Origin: Thalassobellus citreus
Lineage (GTDB): Bacteria > Bacteroidota > Bacteroidia > Flavobacteriales > Flavobacteriaceae
Direction: 5' to 3'
Assembly (NCBI RefSeq): GCF_044385915.1
Contig: NZ_JBISCC010000125.1
Span: 1 to 64,000 of the forward strand
DNA length: 64,000 bases
In this document: piece after piece, positions 52,626 through 60,422 of the stretch
How positions within the stretch are numbered: position 1 is the first letter of the stretch
Layout: each line of letters opens with the position of its first letter
The notes under the pieces: generated by a model
What the model was told of the DNA's origin: nothing
Database searches by the model: none
The model's input: the letters and a program-made list of their open reading frames with translations, nothing else
Position numbers and translations under genes: made by a program

Positions 52626-53829
52626 CTATTTCTTTTATAATTTTATTTAATAAATCGGTTGCAACCTCCGTTTTAGATTTTAATTCAAACTGCGTTACCG
52701 TATTTTTATCATCAATAAAAGTAACCTTATTAGTATCTACTTTAAATCCAGCACCTTTATCGTTTAACGAATTTAAAACAATTAAATTTAAATTCTTTCT
52801 TTTTAATTTTCCTTTTGCATTTTCAAGTTCATTATTTGTTTCTAATGCAAAACCTACTAAAAATTGTTGTTTTTTAATAGCTCCTAAAGAAGCTAAAATG
52901 TCTTTTGTTTTTTCTAACTCTAAAGTTAACGTAGAATCTTTCTTTTTTATTTTCTGAGAAGCAACTTCTTTTGGTTTATAATCGGCAACAGCTGCAGAAA
53001 GTATGGCTACATCAACATCATTAAAATGCTCATGAGCTACATTATACATATCTTGGGCACTTGTTACTGGAACAACTTTAATAAAACTATGTGTTACTTT
53101 TTGATAAGTTGGTCCTGAAACTAAAATAACCTCAGCACCTAGATTAGCAGCAGTTTTAGCTATTTCAAAGCCCATTTTACCACTAGAATGATTCCCAATA
53201 AAACGAACAGGATCTATAGCTTCGTATGTAGGACCAGCAGTAATAAGTATTTTTTTTCCGCGTAACGGAAGCTTCTTTAAAGTATCGTTTTCTACAAAAG
53301 AAACAATATCTTCTGGTTCTGCCATTCTGCCCTCTCCTACCAATCCACTAGCTAATTCGCCACTTGTAGGAGGAATCATGATGTTTCCAAAAGATTTTAA
53401 TTTTTCAAGAGAATCTAAAGTAGATGGATGTTTGTACATATCTAAATCCATCGTAGGTGCAAAATACACCGGACATTTAGCTGATAAGTATGTAGCTAAT
53501 AATAAATTATCGCAAATACCAATAGACATTTTAGCCATTGTATTTGCCGTAGCTGGAGCTACTATAAATAAATCTGCCCATAGCCCTAAATCTACATGGC
53601 TATTCCACACACCTTTATCATCATCTTTGTTTACAAAAGAAGAATATACAGGGTTTTTAGAAAGTGTTGATAAAGTTAAGGGTGTTACAAATTCTTTAGA
53701 AGAAGGCGTCATAACAACTTTTACGTTAGCGCCTAATTTAACAAACAACCTTACTAATAAAGCTGTTTTATAAGCGGCAATACCAGCACTGACGCCTAAT
53801 AGTATGTTTTTGCCGCTTAGTATTGACAT
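52618..53829 (-). CDS. coaBC: Bifunctional phosphopantothenoylcysteine synthase/decarboxylase
   Basis: Two-step CoA enzyme of 403 residues. The N-terminal flavoprotein half (residues 1-185) decarboxylates phosphopantothenoylcysteine: GVSAGIAAYKTALLVR, APATANTMAKMSIGICDNLL, and the MDLDMY loop. The C-terminal half (from about 190, KKILITAGPTYEAIDPVRFIGNHSSGKMG) makes phosphopantothenoylcysteine using a nucleotide; AAVADYKP is the second conserved segment. It sits 9 bp after rpoZ and overlaps DUF4835. Confidence 0.95.
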   Translation of the reverse strand: MSILSGKNILLGVSAGIAAYKTALLVRLFVKLGANVKVVMTPSSKEFVTPLTLSTLSKNPVYSSFVNKDDDKGVWNSHVDLGLWADLFIVAPATANTMAKMSIGICDNLLLATYLSAKCPVYFAPTMDLDMYKHPSTLDSLEKLKSFGNIMIPPTSGELASGLVGEGRMAEPEDIVSFVENDTLKKLPLRGKKILITAGPTYEAIDPVRFIGNHSSGKMGFEIAKTAANLGAEVILVSGPTYQKVTHSFIKVVPVTSAQDMYNVAHEHFNDVDVAILSAAVADYKPKEVASQKIKKKDSTLTLELEKTKDILASLGAIKKQQFLVGFALETNNELENAKGKLKRKNLNLIVLNSLNDKGAGFKVDTNKVTFIDDKNTVTQFELKSKTEVATDLLNKIIKEIDA

Positions 53830-53838
53830 TTTAAAAAA

Positions 53839-54168
53839 TTATTCTTGAGTTTCTTCCTCAGTATTTCTAAAATAAATTTTATCTGTTAACCATTCTTGAA
53901 CAGCTAAAGCATGAGGTTTAGGTAATTTTTCGTAAAATTTAGACACCTCAATTTGCTCTTTGTTTTCAAAGATTTCTTCAAGACTATCATTGTAAGTAGC
54001 AAACTCTTCTAACTTATCAATAAGTTCTTTTTTAATCTCAGTGTTAATTTGTTCTGCACGTCTAGAAATAATTGAAATTGACTCGTATATATTCTCTGTT
54101 GGCTCGTCAATTTGATTTCTATCGTATGTTACAGTATTAACTGGAGCATTGGTTTTCTTTAAATCCAT
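53839..54168 (-). CDS. rpoZ: RNA polymerase omega subunit, Bacteroidota type
   Basis: Small subunit of 109 residues that helps assemble RNA polymerase. The sequence (ENIYESISIISRRAEQINTEIKKELIDKLEEF) aligns with the omega helix that binds the beta' subunit; the second half (AVQEWLTDKIYFRNTEEETQE) is the variant tail of this phylum. The position between bamD and coaBC supports the call. Confidence 0.82.
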   Translation of the reverse strand: MDLKKTNAPVNTVTYDRNQIDEPTENIYESISIISRRAEQINTEIKKELIDKLEEFATYNDSLEEIFENKEQIEVSKFYEKLPKPHALAVQEWLTDKIYFRNTEEETQE

Positions 54169-54180
54169 TATTATTGTTAT

Positions 54181-55008
54181 TTAACTTTTAGCACTGTATT
54201 TTTTTATTTCTTCTTCTAATGTCGCACCCATTTCCTCTACCTCTTCAATACGAGAAGAATTTACATAAGTATTTTTAAATGCTTCATAATATTCCTTTGC
54301 TTCATTTAATCGATTAAATTTTAAAGGAACAATTCCATTAGGAGTTCTCCTAACTTCTCTACTATTAACAGCAAGTTTGTATGCTGAATCAAGCTTAAGA
54401 AACAAAGCCTCTTCACGTAAAGAAGAACCTGGAAAATCAAAAGCAAAATTGTTAAACGATTTTACTGATGCAGGGTAATCTGATATTCTATTATATTGCT
54501 TTGCTATTTCAAAGGCCTTTTTCTCTAATTTAAAATCAAGTTCTTTAACTAGCTTATTCGCTTCACTAACGTACTGAGAATTAGGAAACAAATTAATAAA
54601 GTTTTGAAGTTTTTCTATAGCAGCTTTAGTTTCTGTTTGATCTTTACTATAAACAGGAGACTGCATATAATAACTTTTAGCACTTAAAAAGGAAGCTTCT
54701 TCTAACTTTTCACTTTTTGGATAACTAGAAGCAAAACGCTCAAACTGATAACCAGCAACATAATAGTCTTTCATTTGAAAAAATGAATTAGAATATAAGT
54801 ACATTAATTTTTCGGCTTGTGGCTTTCCTCTATAATTAGGTACAATTAAAGCAAACAGTTTATTTGCCTTAGCAAATTTACCTTCTTTATATAAATCCTC
54901 TCCCATCTTAAACTTAGTTGCAATATCTTCAGATTTTAATGCCTTTTGATATTCGCTACAAGAGCTTAAAACAGTAAATGTTATTAATATGTAAAATAAA
55001 TTTTTCAT
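54181..55008 (-). CDS. bamD: Outer-membrane protein assembly lipoprotein BamD
   Basis: Lipoprotein of 275 residues (MKNLFYILITFTVLSSCSEY, lipobox Cys about 17). Tetratricopeptide-like helices fill the rest: ATKFKMGEDLYKEGKFAKANKLFALI, YYVAGYQFERFASSYPKSEKLEEASFLSA and YPASVKSFNNFAFDFPGSSLREEALFLK. BamD works with BamA to insert beta-barrel proteins into the outer membrane. It begins a series with rpoZ, coaBC, DUF4835 and recN. A TAATTTTG element at 55033-55026 (minus) may be its -7 box. Confidence 0.9.
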   Translation of the reverse strand: MKNLFYILITFTVLSSCSEYQKALKSEDIATKFKMGEDLYKEGKFAKANKLFALIVPNYRGKPQAEKLMYLYSNSFFQMKDYYVAGYQFERFASSYPKSEKLEEASFLSAKSYYMQSPVYSKDQTETKAAIEKLQNFINLFPNSQYVSEANKLVKELDFKLEKKAFEIAKQYNRISDYPASVKSFNNFAFDFPGSSLREEALFLKLDSAYKLAVNSREVRRTPNGIVPLKFNRLNEAKEYYEAFKNTYVNSSRIEEVEEMGATLEEEIKKYSAKS

Positions 55009-55025
55009 AAATATAAAACAGGGTG

Positions 55026-55033
55026 CAAAATTA
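55026..55033 (-). promoter_or_regulatory. -7 element candidate for the bamD operon
   Basis: Minus strand TAATTTTG, 17 bases before the ATG at 55008. No TTG at -33 was found, so weak. Confidence 0.35.
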
Positions 55034-55115
55034 AGTTATTAATATGGATTTTAAAAATATATTTTAATGCTAAAATACTTGTTGTATTATACCAACACTA
55101 AGGATTAAGTAATAT

Positions 55116-56039
55116 TTAACTTTTAAATGATTCTACAGCATCAAAAAGTTTATAATCTAAAACTAATTTCCCTTTATCATTGTAATAGTAAGCCTTTTTG
55201 AATTTATAATCTGAAAGCACATCACTCAAAACATAAGAATGCATTTGATGTACTTCTTGATTAAAAGACTCATCATAATAACTAATCATTATTATAAATT
55301 CACCATGCATTTTAATTAACGCCTCATTAGAAAAATTAATTAATGGGCTATCTTCATCTAATTCATGAACAATAGTCCATGTTGTTGGCAGGTAATTTAT
55401 AGTATCTCTTTCTAATTTAAGGTTATAAAAGTCATTTTCATAATGCCCTGATGTATTTTGCTTAGAGAGTGCTAAGGTAACCGTAATTTTAGGCTGAATC
55501 ATAGTTGTTTTCCTGTTATTAACAAGTCTAAACATAAGAGCTCTTGAATTATTAAAGTCTCTTAAAACAATATGCTCACTAAACCTAACTGCTGCTTTTG
55601 GTTTTGAAAAACGCCCATAAATTAGCCCTGTTGCAAATGCAAATAACATTAAACCTAAAAAAGCCTCTATTGAAGACAAAATGCCACTTGCGATACCATT
55701 AGGAGACATTGAGCCATACCCTAAAGTGGTAAACGTTTGCATTGAAAAGAAAAAAGCATTTAAAAAGTCGTGACTTATACTTCCTGTTGAAGGAATAATT
55801 TGCTCAATTCCTATAACAAGGTAAAGTATTGCAAAGACCGAATTAATTAAAACCCCAACAGAAAAAGTTAGCATAAAAAAATGAAGCCATGAAACATTTA
55901 CCAAATAATGGTATGCTTCAGAAAATCTTACTGGTTTATTTACATGCTGTATATTAAAAGATCCGTCTGCCTTCATCATGCGCTTTGCATTTAAAGAAGA
56001 GGCATTTCCTAAACCTGGATCTTTTATTTTTTTTGCCAA
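55116..56039 (-). CDS. Inward-rectifier (Kir-type) potassium channel
   Basis: Membrane channel of 307 residues. Two helices (about 53-75 and 115-142) flank the pore, whose selectivity filter TLGYG is at residues 105-109 (FTTLGYGSMSP). The C-terminal cytosolic domain (from about 150, KPKAAVRFSEHIVLRDFNNSRALMFRLVNNRK) is the beta-sandwich typical of KirBac. It would pass potassium, gated by the cytosolic part. The start is TTG at 56039, 1 bp after the dapA stop, so it is coupled to dapA. This pairing with lysine synthesis is not obviously functional. Confidence 0.9.
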   Translation of the reverse strand: MAKKIKDPGLGNASSLNAKRMMKADGSFNIQHVNKPVRFSEAYHYLVNVSWLHFFMLTFSVGVLINSVFAILYLVIGIEQIIPSTGSISHDFLNAFFFSMQTFTTLGYGSMSPNGIASGILSSIEAFLGLMLFAFATGLIYGRFSKPKAAVRFSEHIVLRDFNNSRALMFRLVNNRKTTMIQPKITVTLALSKQNTSGHYENDFYNLKLERDTINYLPTTWTIVHELDEDSPLINFSNEALIKMHGEFIIMISYYDESFNQEVHQMHSYVLSDVLSDYKFKKAYYYNDKGKLVLDYKLFDAVESFKS

Positions 56040-56040
56040 A

Positions 56041-56919
56041 TTAAAATGTTTTTACAAAATCTTGTATCTTTTGCTTTAACTGATTTGAAGCTGGCACTAA
56101 AGGTAGCCTAACAGTATCTTGACATAAACTTAAAGCTTGAAAAACAGATTTAATTCCTGCAGGATTATTTTCTTCAAAAATATAATCTATGACATCAACT
56201 AATCTATAATGAATTTTATACGCTTCTTTTGCATCACCATTTAATCCTAAACGAATCATATCTGAGAATTCTTTAGGAAACGCCTGACCAATCACCGAAA
56301 TAACCCCTGCTCCTCCAGCTAAAACAATACCTAAAGCCAAGTCGTCATCTCCAGAAATTACTAAAAAATCTTCTGGTTTATTTTTTATTAATTGCAAATA
56401 ATTATAAACATTATTACCTGCTTCTTTAACTGCAATAATATTTTTAAAATCATGAGCCAACCTTAATGTTGTTTCCGTATCCATACCTTTTGAGGTACGC
56501 CCAGGTACATTATACAAAATAATATCTACTGGCGATACTTCAGAAATAGCTTTAAAATGTTGATAGATTCCTTCTTGAGTTGGTTTACTATAATAAGGAG
56601 AAACCGATAGGATAGCATCTATATTACTTAAATCTGTGGTTTTAATTTCTTCAATAACAGCCATCGTATTGTTACCTCCTATTCCAAGAACCATTGGTAA
56701 TCGACCATTATTAGCTTTAGAAATGGTAGCAATAACCTCCTTTTTCTCTTGCTTAGTTATGGTTACACTTTCTCCAGTGGTACCACAAATTACAAGATAA
56801 TCGGTACCATTGTCAATATTATAATTCACAATATTTGTCAATGCCTCATGGTCTACACTTAAATCTGATTTAAACGGTGTAACCAAAGCAACCCCAGTTC
56901 CTAAAAACTTACTATTCAT
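56041..56919 (-). CDS. dapA: 4-hydroxy-tetrahydrodipicolinate synthase
   Basis: Condenses pyruvate with aspartate semialdehyde in the first committed step of lysine/diaminopimelate synthesis. The 292-residue TIM barrel has the Schiff-base lysine Lys165 (IAVKEAGNN), Tyr136 in YNVPGRTS, and GTTGES near residue 46. It overlaps the DUF6913-like gene by 8 bp upstream and abuts the Kir gene downstream. Confidence 0.95.
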   Translation of the reverse strand: MNSKFLGTGVALVTPFKSDLSVDHEALTNIVNYNIDNGTDYLVICGTTGESVTITKQEKKEVIATISKANNGRLPMVLGIGGNNTMAVIEEIKTTDLSNIDAILSVSPYYSKPTQEGIYQHFKAISEVSPVDIILYNVPGRTSKGMDTETTLRLAHDFKNIIAVKEAGNNVYNYLQLIKNKPEDFLVISGDDDLALGIVLAGGAGVISVIGQAFPKEFSDMIRLGLNGDAKEAYKIHYRLVDVIDYIFEENNPAGIKSVFQALSLCQDTVRLPLVPASNQLKQKIQDFVKTF

Positions 56920-57439
56920 TTTTAATTTTATTTAATATAGTTAAGTACTTAAAAAGCTCCTTTTTAAACACCTTAAATTCTTTTATTTTTGTTTTAATGA
57001 TTAAATCATTTAAACGCTCGTCTGTTTGCAAAACACCTATTTTAAATTTAGCTTTCGACATAGCAGTAAGCATCTTTAATTCTAAAACATCTTCATCGTA
57101 AAAACTAATTAAAGCATCAAACTCTTTTTCTAAAAAAGATTGTAGTTCAACATTTTTAATAACGCCTTTCCAACCAAAATCATTATAATTAAAACACGCA
57201 GTCCAGGTGTATAAATCATTTGTTTTACTAGAAGAAAAGGCTATGATTTTTAGTTTATTGGGCCTAACTTTTAAACAATCAGCTAAATTTCTAAGCTTTT
57301 CAAAATCGTCAGTTTCATCAATATTTAAGATAATACCTAAACTATCAATCTTATTATCAACAAAACTTAATTGTCTTTTAGATAACAATTTGTTTAAGTA
57401 CTTTTTATTAGATTTTTCCTTAAAACCTTTAAAAATCAT
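56912..57439 (-). CDS. DUF6913-like conserved protein
   Basis: Soluble protein of 175 residues, Lys-rich at the N-terminus (MIFKGFKEKSNKKYLNKLL). Middle strands (SFVDNKIDSLGIILNIDETDDFEKLRNLADCL and ALISFYDEDVLELKMLTAMSKAKFKIG) resemble DUF6913 of Bacteroidota; function unknown. It overlaps the start of dapA by 8 bp. A TACCTTTG element (57465-57458, minus strand) lies 18 bp upstream, at the head of the long minus-strand series. Confidence 0.65.
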   Translation of the reverse strand: MIFKGFKEKSNKKYLNKLLSKRQLSFVDNKIDSLGIILNIDETDDFEKLRNLADCLKVRPNKLKIIAFSSSKTNDLYTWTACFNYNDFGWKGVIKNVELQSFLEKEFDALISFYDEDVLELKMLTAMSKAKFKIGVLQTDERLNDLIIKTKIKEFKVFKKELFKYLTILNKIKNE

Positions 57440-57457
57440 TTACCTTTATACTTTCGG

Positions 57458-57465
57458 CAAAGGTA
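57458..57465 (-). promoter_or_regulatory. -7 element heading the DUF6913-dapA-Kir series
   Basis: Minus strand TACCTTTG. The nearest upstream TTG is only 13 bases away, shorter than usual, so this is a partial match. Confidence 0.35.
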
Positions 57466-57497
57466 ACAAAACTACTTTCAAATTATCAGCTTAAAAC

Positions 57498-58259
57498 ATG
57501 AGGTTCACATATTTATTTTTTTTGTTAAATATTTTATTTTTTTTAAACTGTAAACAAGACACTTATCATCTAAAAAAAATAGAAGGACAACAGATACCTA
57601 TTACAGATTCTTTATCTGTTAATTCTGAAATTGAAGATTTCATTACTCCTTACAGAGCTAATCTACAAAAGAAAATAGATAGTGTTTTAGCGTATTCAAA
57701 AAAGGACTATTCGAAAACTGACAACAAATTAAATACTGCAATTGGCAACTTTATAGCCGATGCTATTTTTAAAGAAGCTAACCCTGTATTTAAAATGAGA
57801 ACAGGTAAAGACATTGATATGGTTATACTCAATTATGGCAGTATACGCTCATCTATTTCCAAGGGAGACATAACAATTAATACAGCATACAGAATAATGC
57901 CTTTTGAAAGCGGTATTGTGGTAGTAGCCATGACAGGATCTCAAATTAAAAACCTTGTTTCTTTTTTAGTTAAATCTAGGGAAGCTCATCCAATATCTAA
58001 ATTAAAACTATCTATTGACAAAGATTTCAATTTAATTAACTACAGAATAAATGAGCAAGTAGTTGAAACAGACAAAATATATTATGTTGCCAGTAGCGAC
58101 TATTTATATAACGGTGGTGACGGTATGACTTTTTTTAAACCGAATGATAGTTTATATGTTTTAAATTACAAAGTTAGAAATGCTTTGATTGATAATTTTA
58201 TAAAGACAGACACCTTGCTAACGGTTAGAGACGATAGATATATTCAAATTATAAATTAA
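57498..58259 (+). CDS. 5'-nucleotidase C-terminal domain protein
   Basis: Lipoprotein-like exported protein of 253 residues (signal MRFTYLFFLLNILFFLNCKQ with a Cys near 18). It matches only the C-terminal substrate-binding domain of UshA-type nucleotidases: IGNFIADAI, the NYGSIRSSI motif (from the usual NxGGIR) and YLYNGGDGMTFF, which forms the nucleotide base pocket. The catalytic half is encoded by the next gene 2 bp downstream, so the enzyme is split into two polypeptides with the gene order reversed relative to a fused UshA. Confidence 0.85.
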   Translation: MRFTYLFFLLNILFFLNCKQDTYHLKKIEGQQIPITDSLSVNSEIEDFITPYRANLQKKIDSVLAYSKKDYSKTDNKLNTAIGNFIADAIFKEANPVFKMRTGKDIDMVILNYGSIRSSISKGDITINTAYRIMPFESGIVVVAMTGSQIKNLVSFLVKSREAHPISKLKLSIDKDFNLINYRINEQVVETDKIYYVASSDYLYNGGDGMTFFKPNDSLYVLNYKVRNALIDNFIKTDTLLTVRDDRYIQIIN

Positions 58260-58261
58260 AA

Positions 58262-59173
58262 ATGAAACGAAGAGAATTTATTCAACATGCTACTAAAGGA
58301 ACAGCACTTATAACTCTTGGAAGCTTTGGTTTACAATCATTTACTACCCCCACAAAAACCAAAAGAATCACTATTTTACACACCAATGATGTACATAGTA
58401 ATATTGACACTTTTAAAGATGGTAAATACGCTAACAAAGGTGGGATTTCTAGACGTGCTACTTTAATTGAATCTATTAGAAAAGAAAGTCCTAACACACT
58501 CTTATTAGATGCTGGCGATATATTTCAAGGTACTCCATATTTCAACTACTATGGTGGTGAATTAGAGTTTAAATTAATGAGCAAATTAAAATACGATGCT
58601 GCGACTATTGGTAATCATGATTTTGACAATGGTATTGATGGATTATACGCTCAATTTCCGTATAAAGATTTTGAATTTGTGATTGCTAATTACGATTTCA
58701 AAAACACTATTCTAGACACCCATACCAAACCTTATAAAACTTTCATAAAAGACGGCATTAAAGTAGGTGTTTTTGGCTTAGGCATTGAGTTAAACGGATT
58801 AGTTCTTTCTGAGTTAAGCAAAGAAACAAAGTATTTAGACCCTATTGAATCTGCTCAAGACATGACACGCATTTTAAAAACCGAAGAAAAATGCGATTTA
58901 ATTATTTGCCTTTCCCATTTAGGATATCATTATAAAAACAACCCCAATAAAATTAGTGACTTAAAACTTGCCAAAGCGACAAAAGACATTGATTTAATTA
59001 TTGGTGGACACACACATACTTTTTTAAAAAAACCCACAGTTGTAAAAAACTTAGAAGAAAAGAATGTATTAGTAAATCAAGTAGGTTGTTATGGGGTGAA
59101 TTTAGGAAGAATCGATTTTTATTTTGATACAGAAAAAAACAAATCTGCTAACGGAACTTCCATAATTGTTTAG
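58262..59173 (+). CDS. 5'-nucleotidase catalytic (metallophosphatase) domain protein
   Basis: Exported metallophosphatase of 303 residues with a twin-arginine-like start (KRREFIQHATKGTALITLG), unusual next to its lipoprotein partner. The two-metal site is complete: HTNDVHSN, DAGDIFQG, GNHDFDNG, SHLGYH and GGHTHTF. It should dephosphorylate nucleotides in the periplasm and needs the preceding protein to supply the base-binding domain. Coupled to that gene by a 2-bp gap. Confidence 0.88.
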   Translation: MKRREFIQHATKGTALITLGSFGLQSFTTPTKTKRITILHTNDVHSNIDTFKDGKYANKGGISRRATLIESIRKESPNTLLLDAGDIFQGTPYFNYYGGELEFKLMSKLKYDAATIGNHDFDNGIDGLYAQFPYKDFEFVIANYDFKNTILDTHTKPYKTFIKDGIKVGVFGLGIELNGLVLSELSKETKYLDPIESAQDMTRILKTEEKCDLIICLSHLGYHYKNNPNKISDLKLAKATKDIDLIIGGHTHTFLKKPTVVKNLEEKNVLVNQVGCYGVNLGRIDFYFDTEKNKSANGTSIIV

Positions 59174-59246
59174 TTTTATTTTTCTAACCTGATAGTTTTC
59201 TCAAGTTTAAACGACATAATGTTTAACTTTTTTAAACTTCATAAAA

Positions 59247-59630
59247 ATGAAAAAGCATTTACCTCTAATACTAAGAATTGTTGTAGCAATAATACTTATT
59301 CAAACCTTACGCTTTAAATTTACAGCACATTCTGATAGCGTTTATATTTTTAGCAAAGTTGGATTAGAACCTTACGGAAGAATTGGTATTGGAGTTTTAG
59401 AACTAATTGCAGGCTTTATGTTACTTATACCAAAAACTATTTGGATTGGAGCCTTACTTACTTTAGGTATTATTGGAGGAGCTATATTTATGCACTTAAC
59501 CTCCTTAGGAATTCAAATAAATAATGATAGTGGCGTTTTATTTTCAACCGCTGTTGTAACATTTATACTTTCTTTAATTATACTATACATATACAGAAAA
59601 GACATTCCTTTTATTAACAAAGCACATTAA
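59247..59630 (+). CDS. DoxX-family membrane protein
   Basis: Inner-membrane protein of 127 residues with four helices: residues about 8-22, 47-62, 66-88 and 98-117. The phrase KFTAHSDSVYIFSKVG with GRIGIGVLELIAGFMLLIP is typical of DoxX. The family is linked to redox and membrane stress, without a known reaction. Its stop codon shares 59627-59630 with the convergent gene. Confidence 0.78.
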   Translation: MKKHLPLILRIVVAIILIQTLRFKFTAHSDSVYIFSKVGLEPYGRIGIGVLELIAGFMLLIPKTIWIGALLTLGIIGGAIFMHLTSLGIQINNDSGVLFSTAVVTFILSLIILYIYRKDIPFINKAH

Positions 59631-60334
59631 TTTAGAACAATTTCTTCTTTATCTTCATCTAAAAGCTTAGATTGTTTATAGAAAAAACAAAAAGCTAATA
59701 GAGACAGTGTAGCAGAAATAACATTAAGCAAGAATCCTGCTGAAATATATGTATAAGCTACCCAAATTACTTCAGAAAAAACAATACATAGCGCTCCTAC
59801 AAATAGGTATAATGATTTCCTATTATCTCTATAAAAGAAGTTTAATAAAGACGCTGATAAAAACACTAACATAACTATATTATAAATCAACTCTACATAA
59901 TACTCATTTGTCAATTCTACATAAGGATTTACTATAACCTGAAGAACATATACTATATAAAAGCTTAATGCTATTAAAACAATTAAATGTATTTTATAAT
60001 TTTTCAGAACATGAATTACACAAATTGATTTACAAACTTCTAAAAACAAAGATATATAAGCTAATATATATAACGAATTACCTATATAATAATCAACCTC
60101 ATGAGGAACAAGATTAACAATGAAAATCATTAAATCTGAAATAGAAAATAATATTAAAAAAAGTGAGAAAAATAAAGTTTTACGCTTAACAAACAAGAAA
60201 TAAGCCAAAGTAATGATCGGCACTAAAACCGCATCAAAATACTCAGCTAATGTCACATCTCCTCTAAACTGAAAAAACACAAATACTATATAAAATAGTA
60301 TTAATAAACCCACCAAAATTTTCGACTTGTACAT
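59627..60334 (-). CDS. Multi-pass membrane protein, YhhN-like fold
   Basis: Membrane protein of 235 residues with about eight hydrophobic helices and short loops. The pattern (ITLAYFLFVKRKTLFFSLFLILFSISDLMIFIVNLVP) is reminiscent of the YhhN/lysoplasmalogenase family, in which Asp and aromatic residues within helices form the active site, but the match is loose. It converges with DoxX; both stops overlap. A TATATTTG element lies 24-31 bp upstream of the start (60365-60358, minus). Confidence 0.55.
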   Translation of the reverse strand: MYKSKILVGLLILFYIVFVFFQFRGDVTLAEYFDAVLVPIITLAYFLFVKRKTLFFSLFLILFSISDLMIFIVNLVPHEVDYYIGNSLYILAYISLFLEVCKSICVIHVLKNYKIHLIVLIALSFYIVYVLQVIVNPYVELTNEYYVELIYNIVMLVFLSASLLNFFYRDNRKSLYLFVGALCIVFSEVIWVAYTYISAGFLLNVISATLSLLAFCFFYKQSKLLDEDKEEIVLN

Positions 60335-60357
60335 AACAGCAATTTATGGTTACTGCA

Positions 60358-60365
60358 CAAATATA
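60358..60365 (-). promoter_or_regulatory. -7 element before the YhhN-like gene
   Basis: Minus strand TATATTTG; TTG copies lie 13 and 24 bases upstream, just outside the usual 17-23 window. Confidence 0.35.
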
Positions 60366-60422
60366 ACAAAAAAAATAACAATTAAACGACAAAAACATAC
60401 TTTTTATCGATTAATTTTACAA

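Noticed and set aside
53378..53773. 131-codon open frame on the plus strand
   Set aside because: Antisense shadow of coaBC, with no signal or promoter and an unlikely composition.
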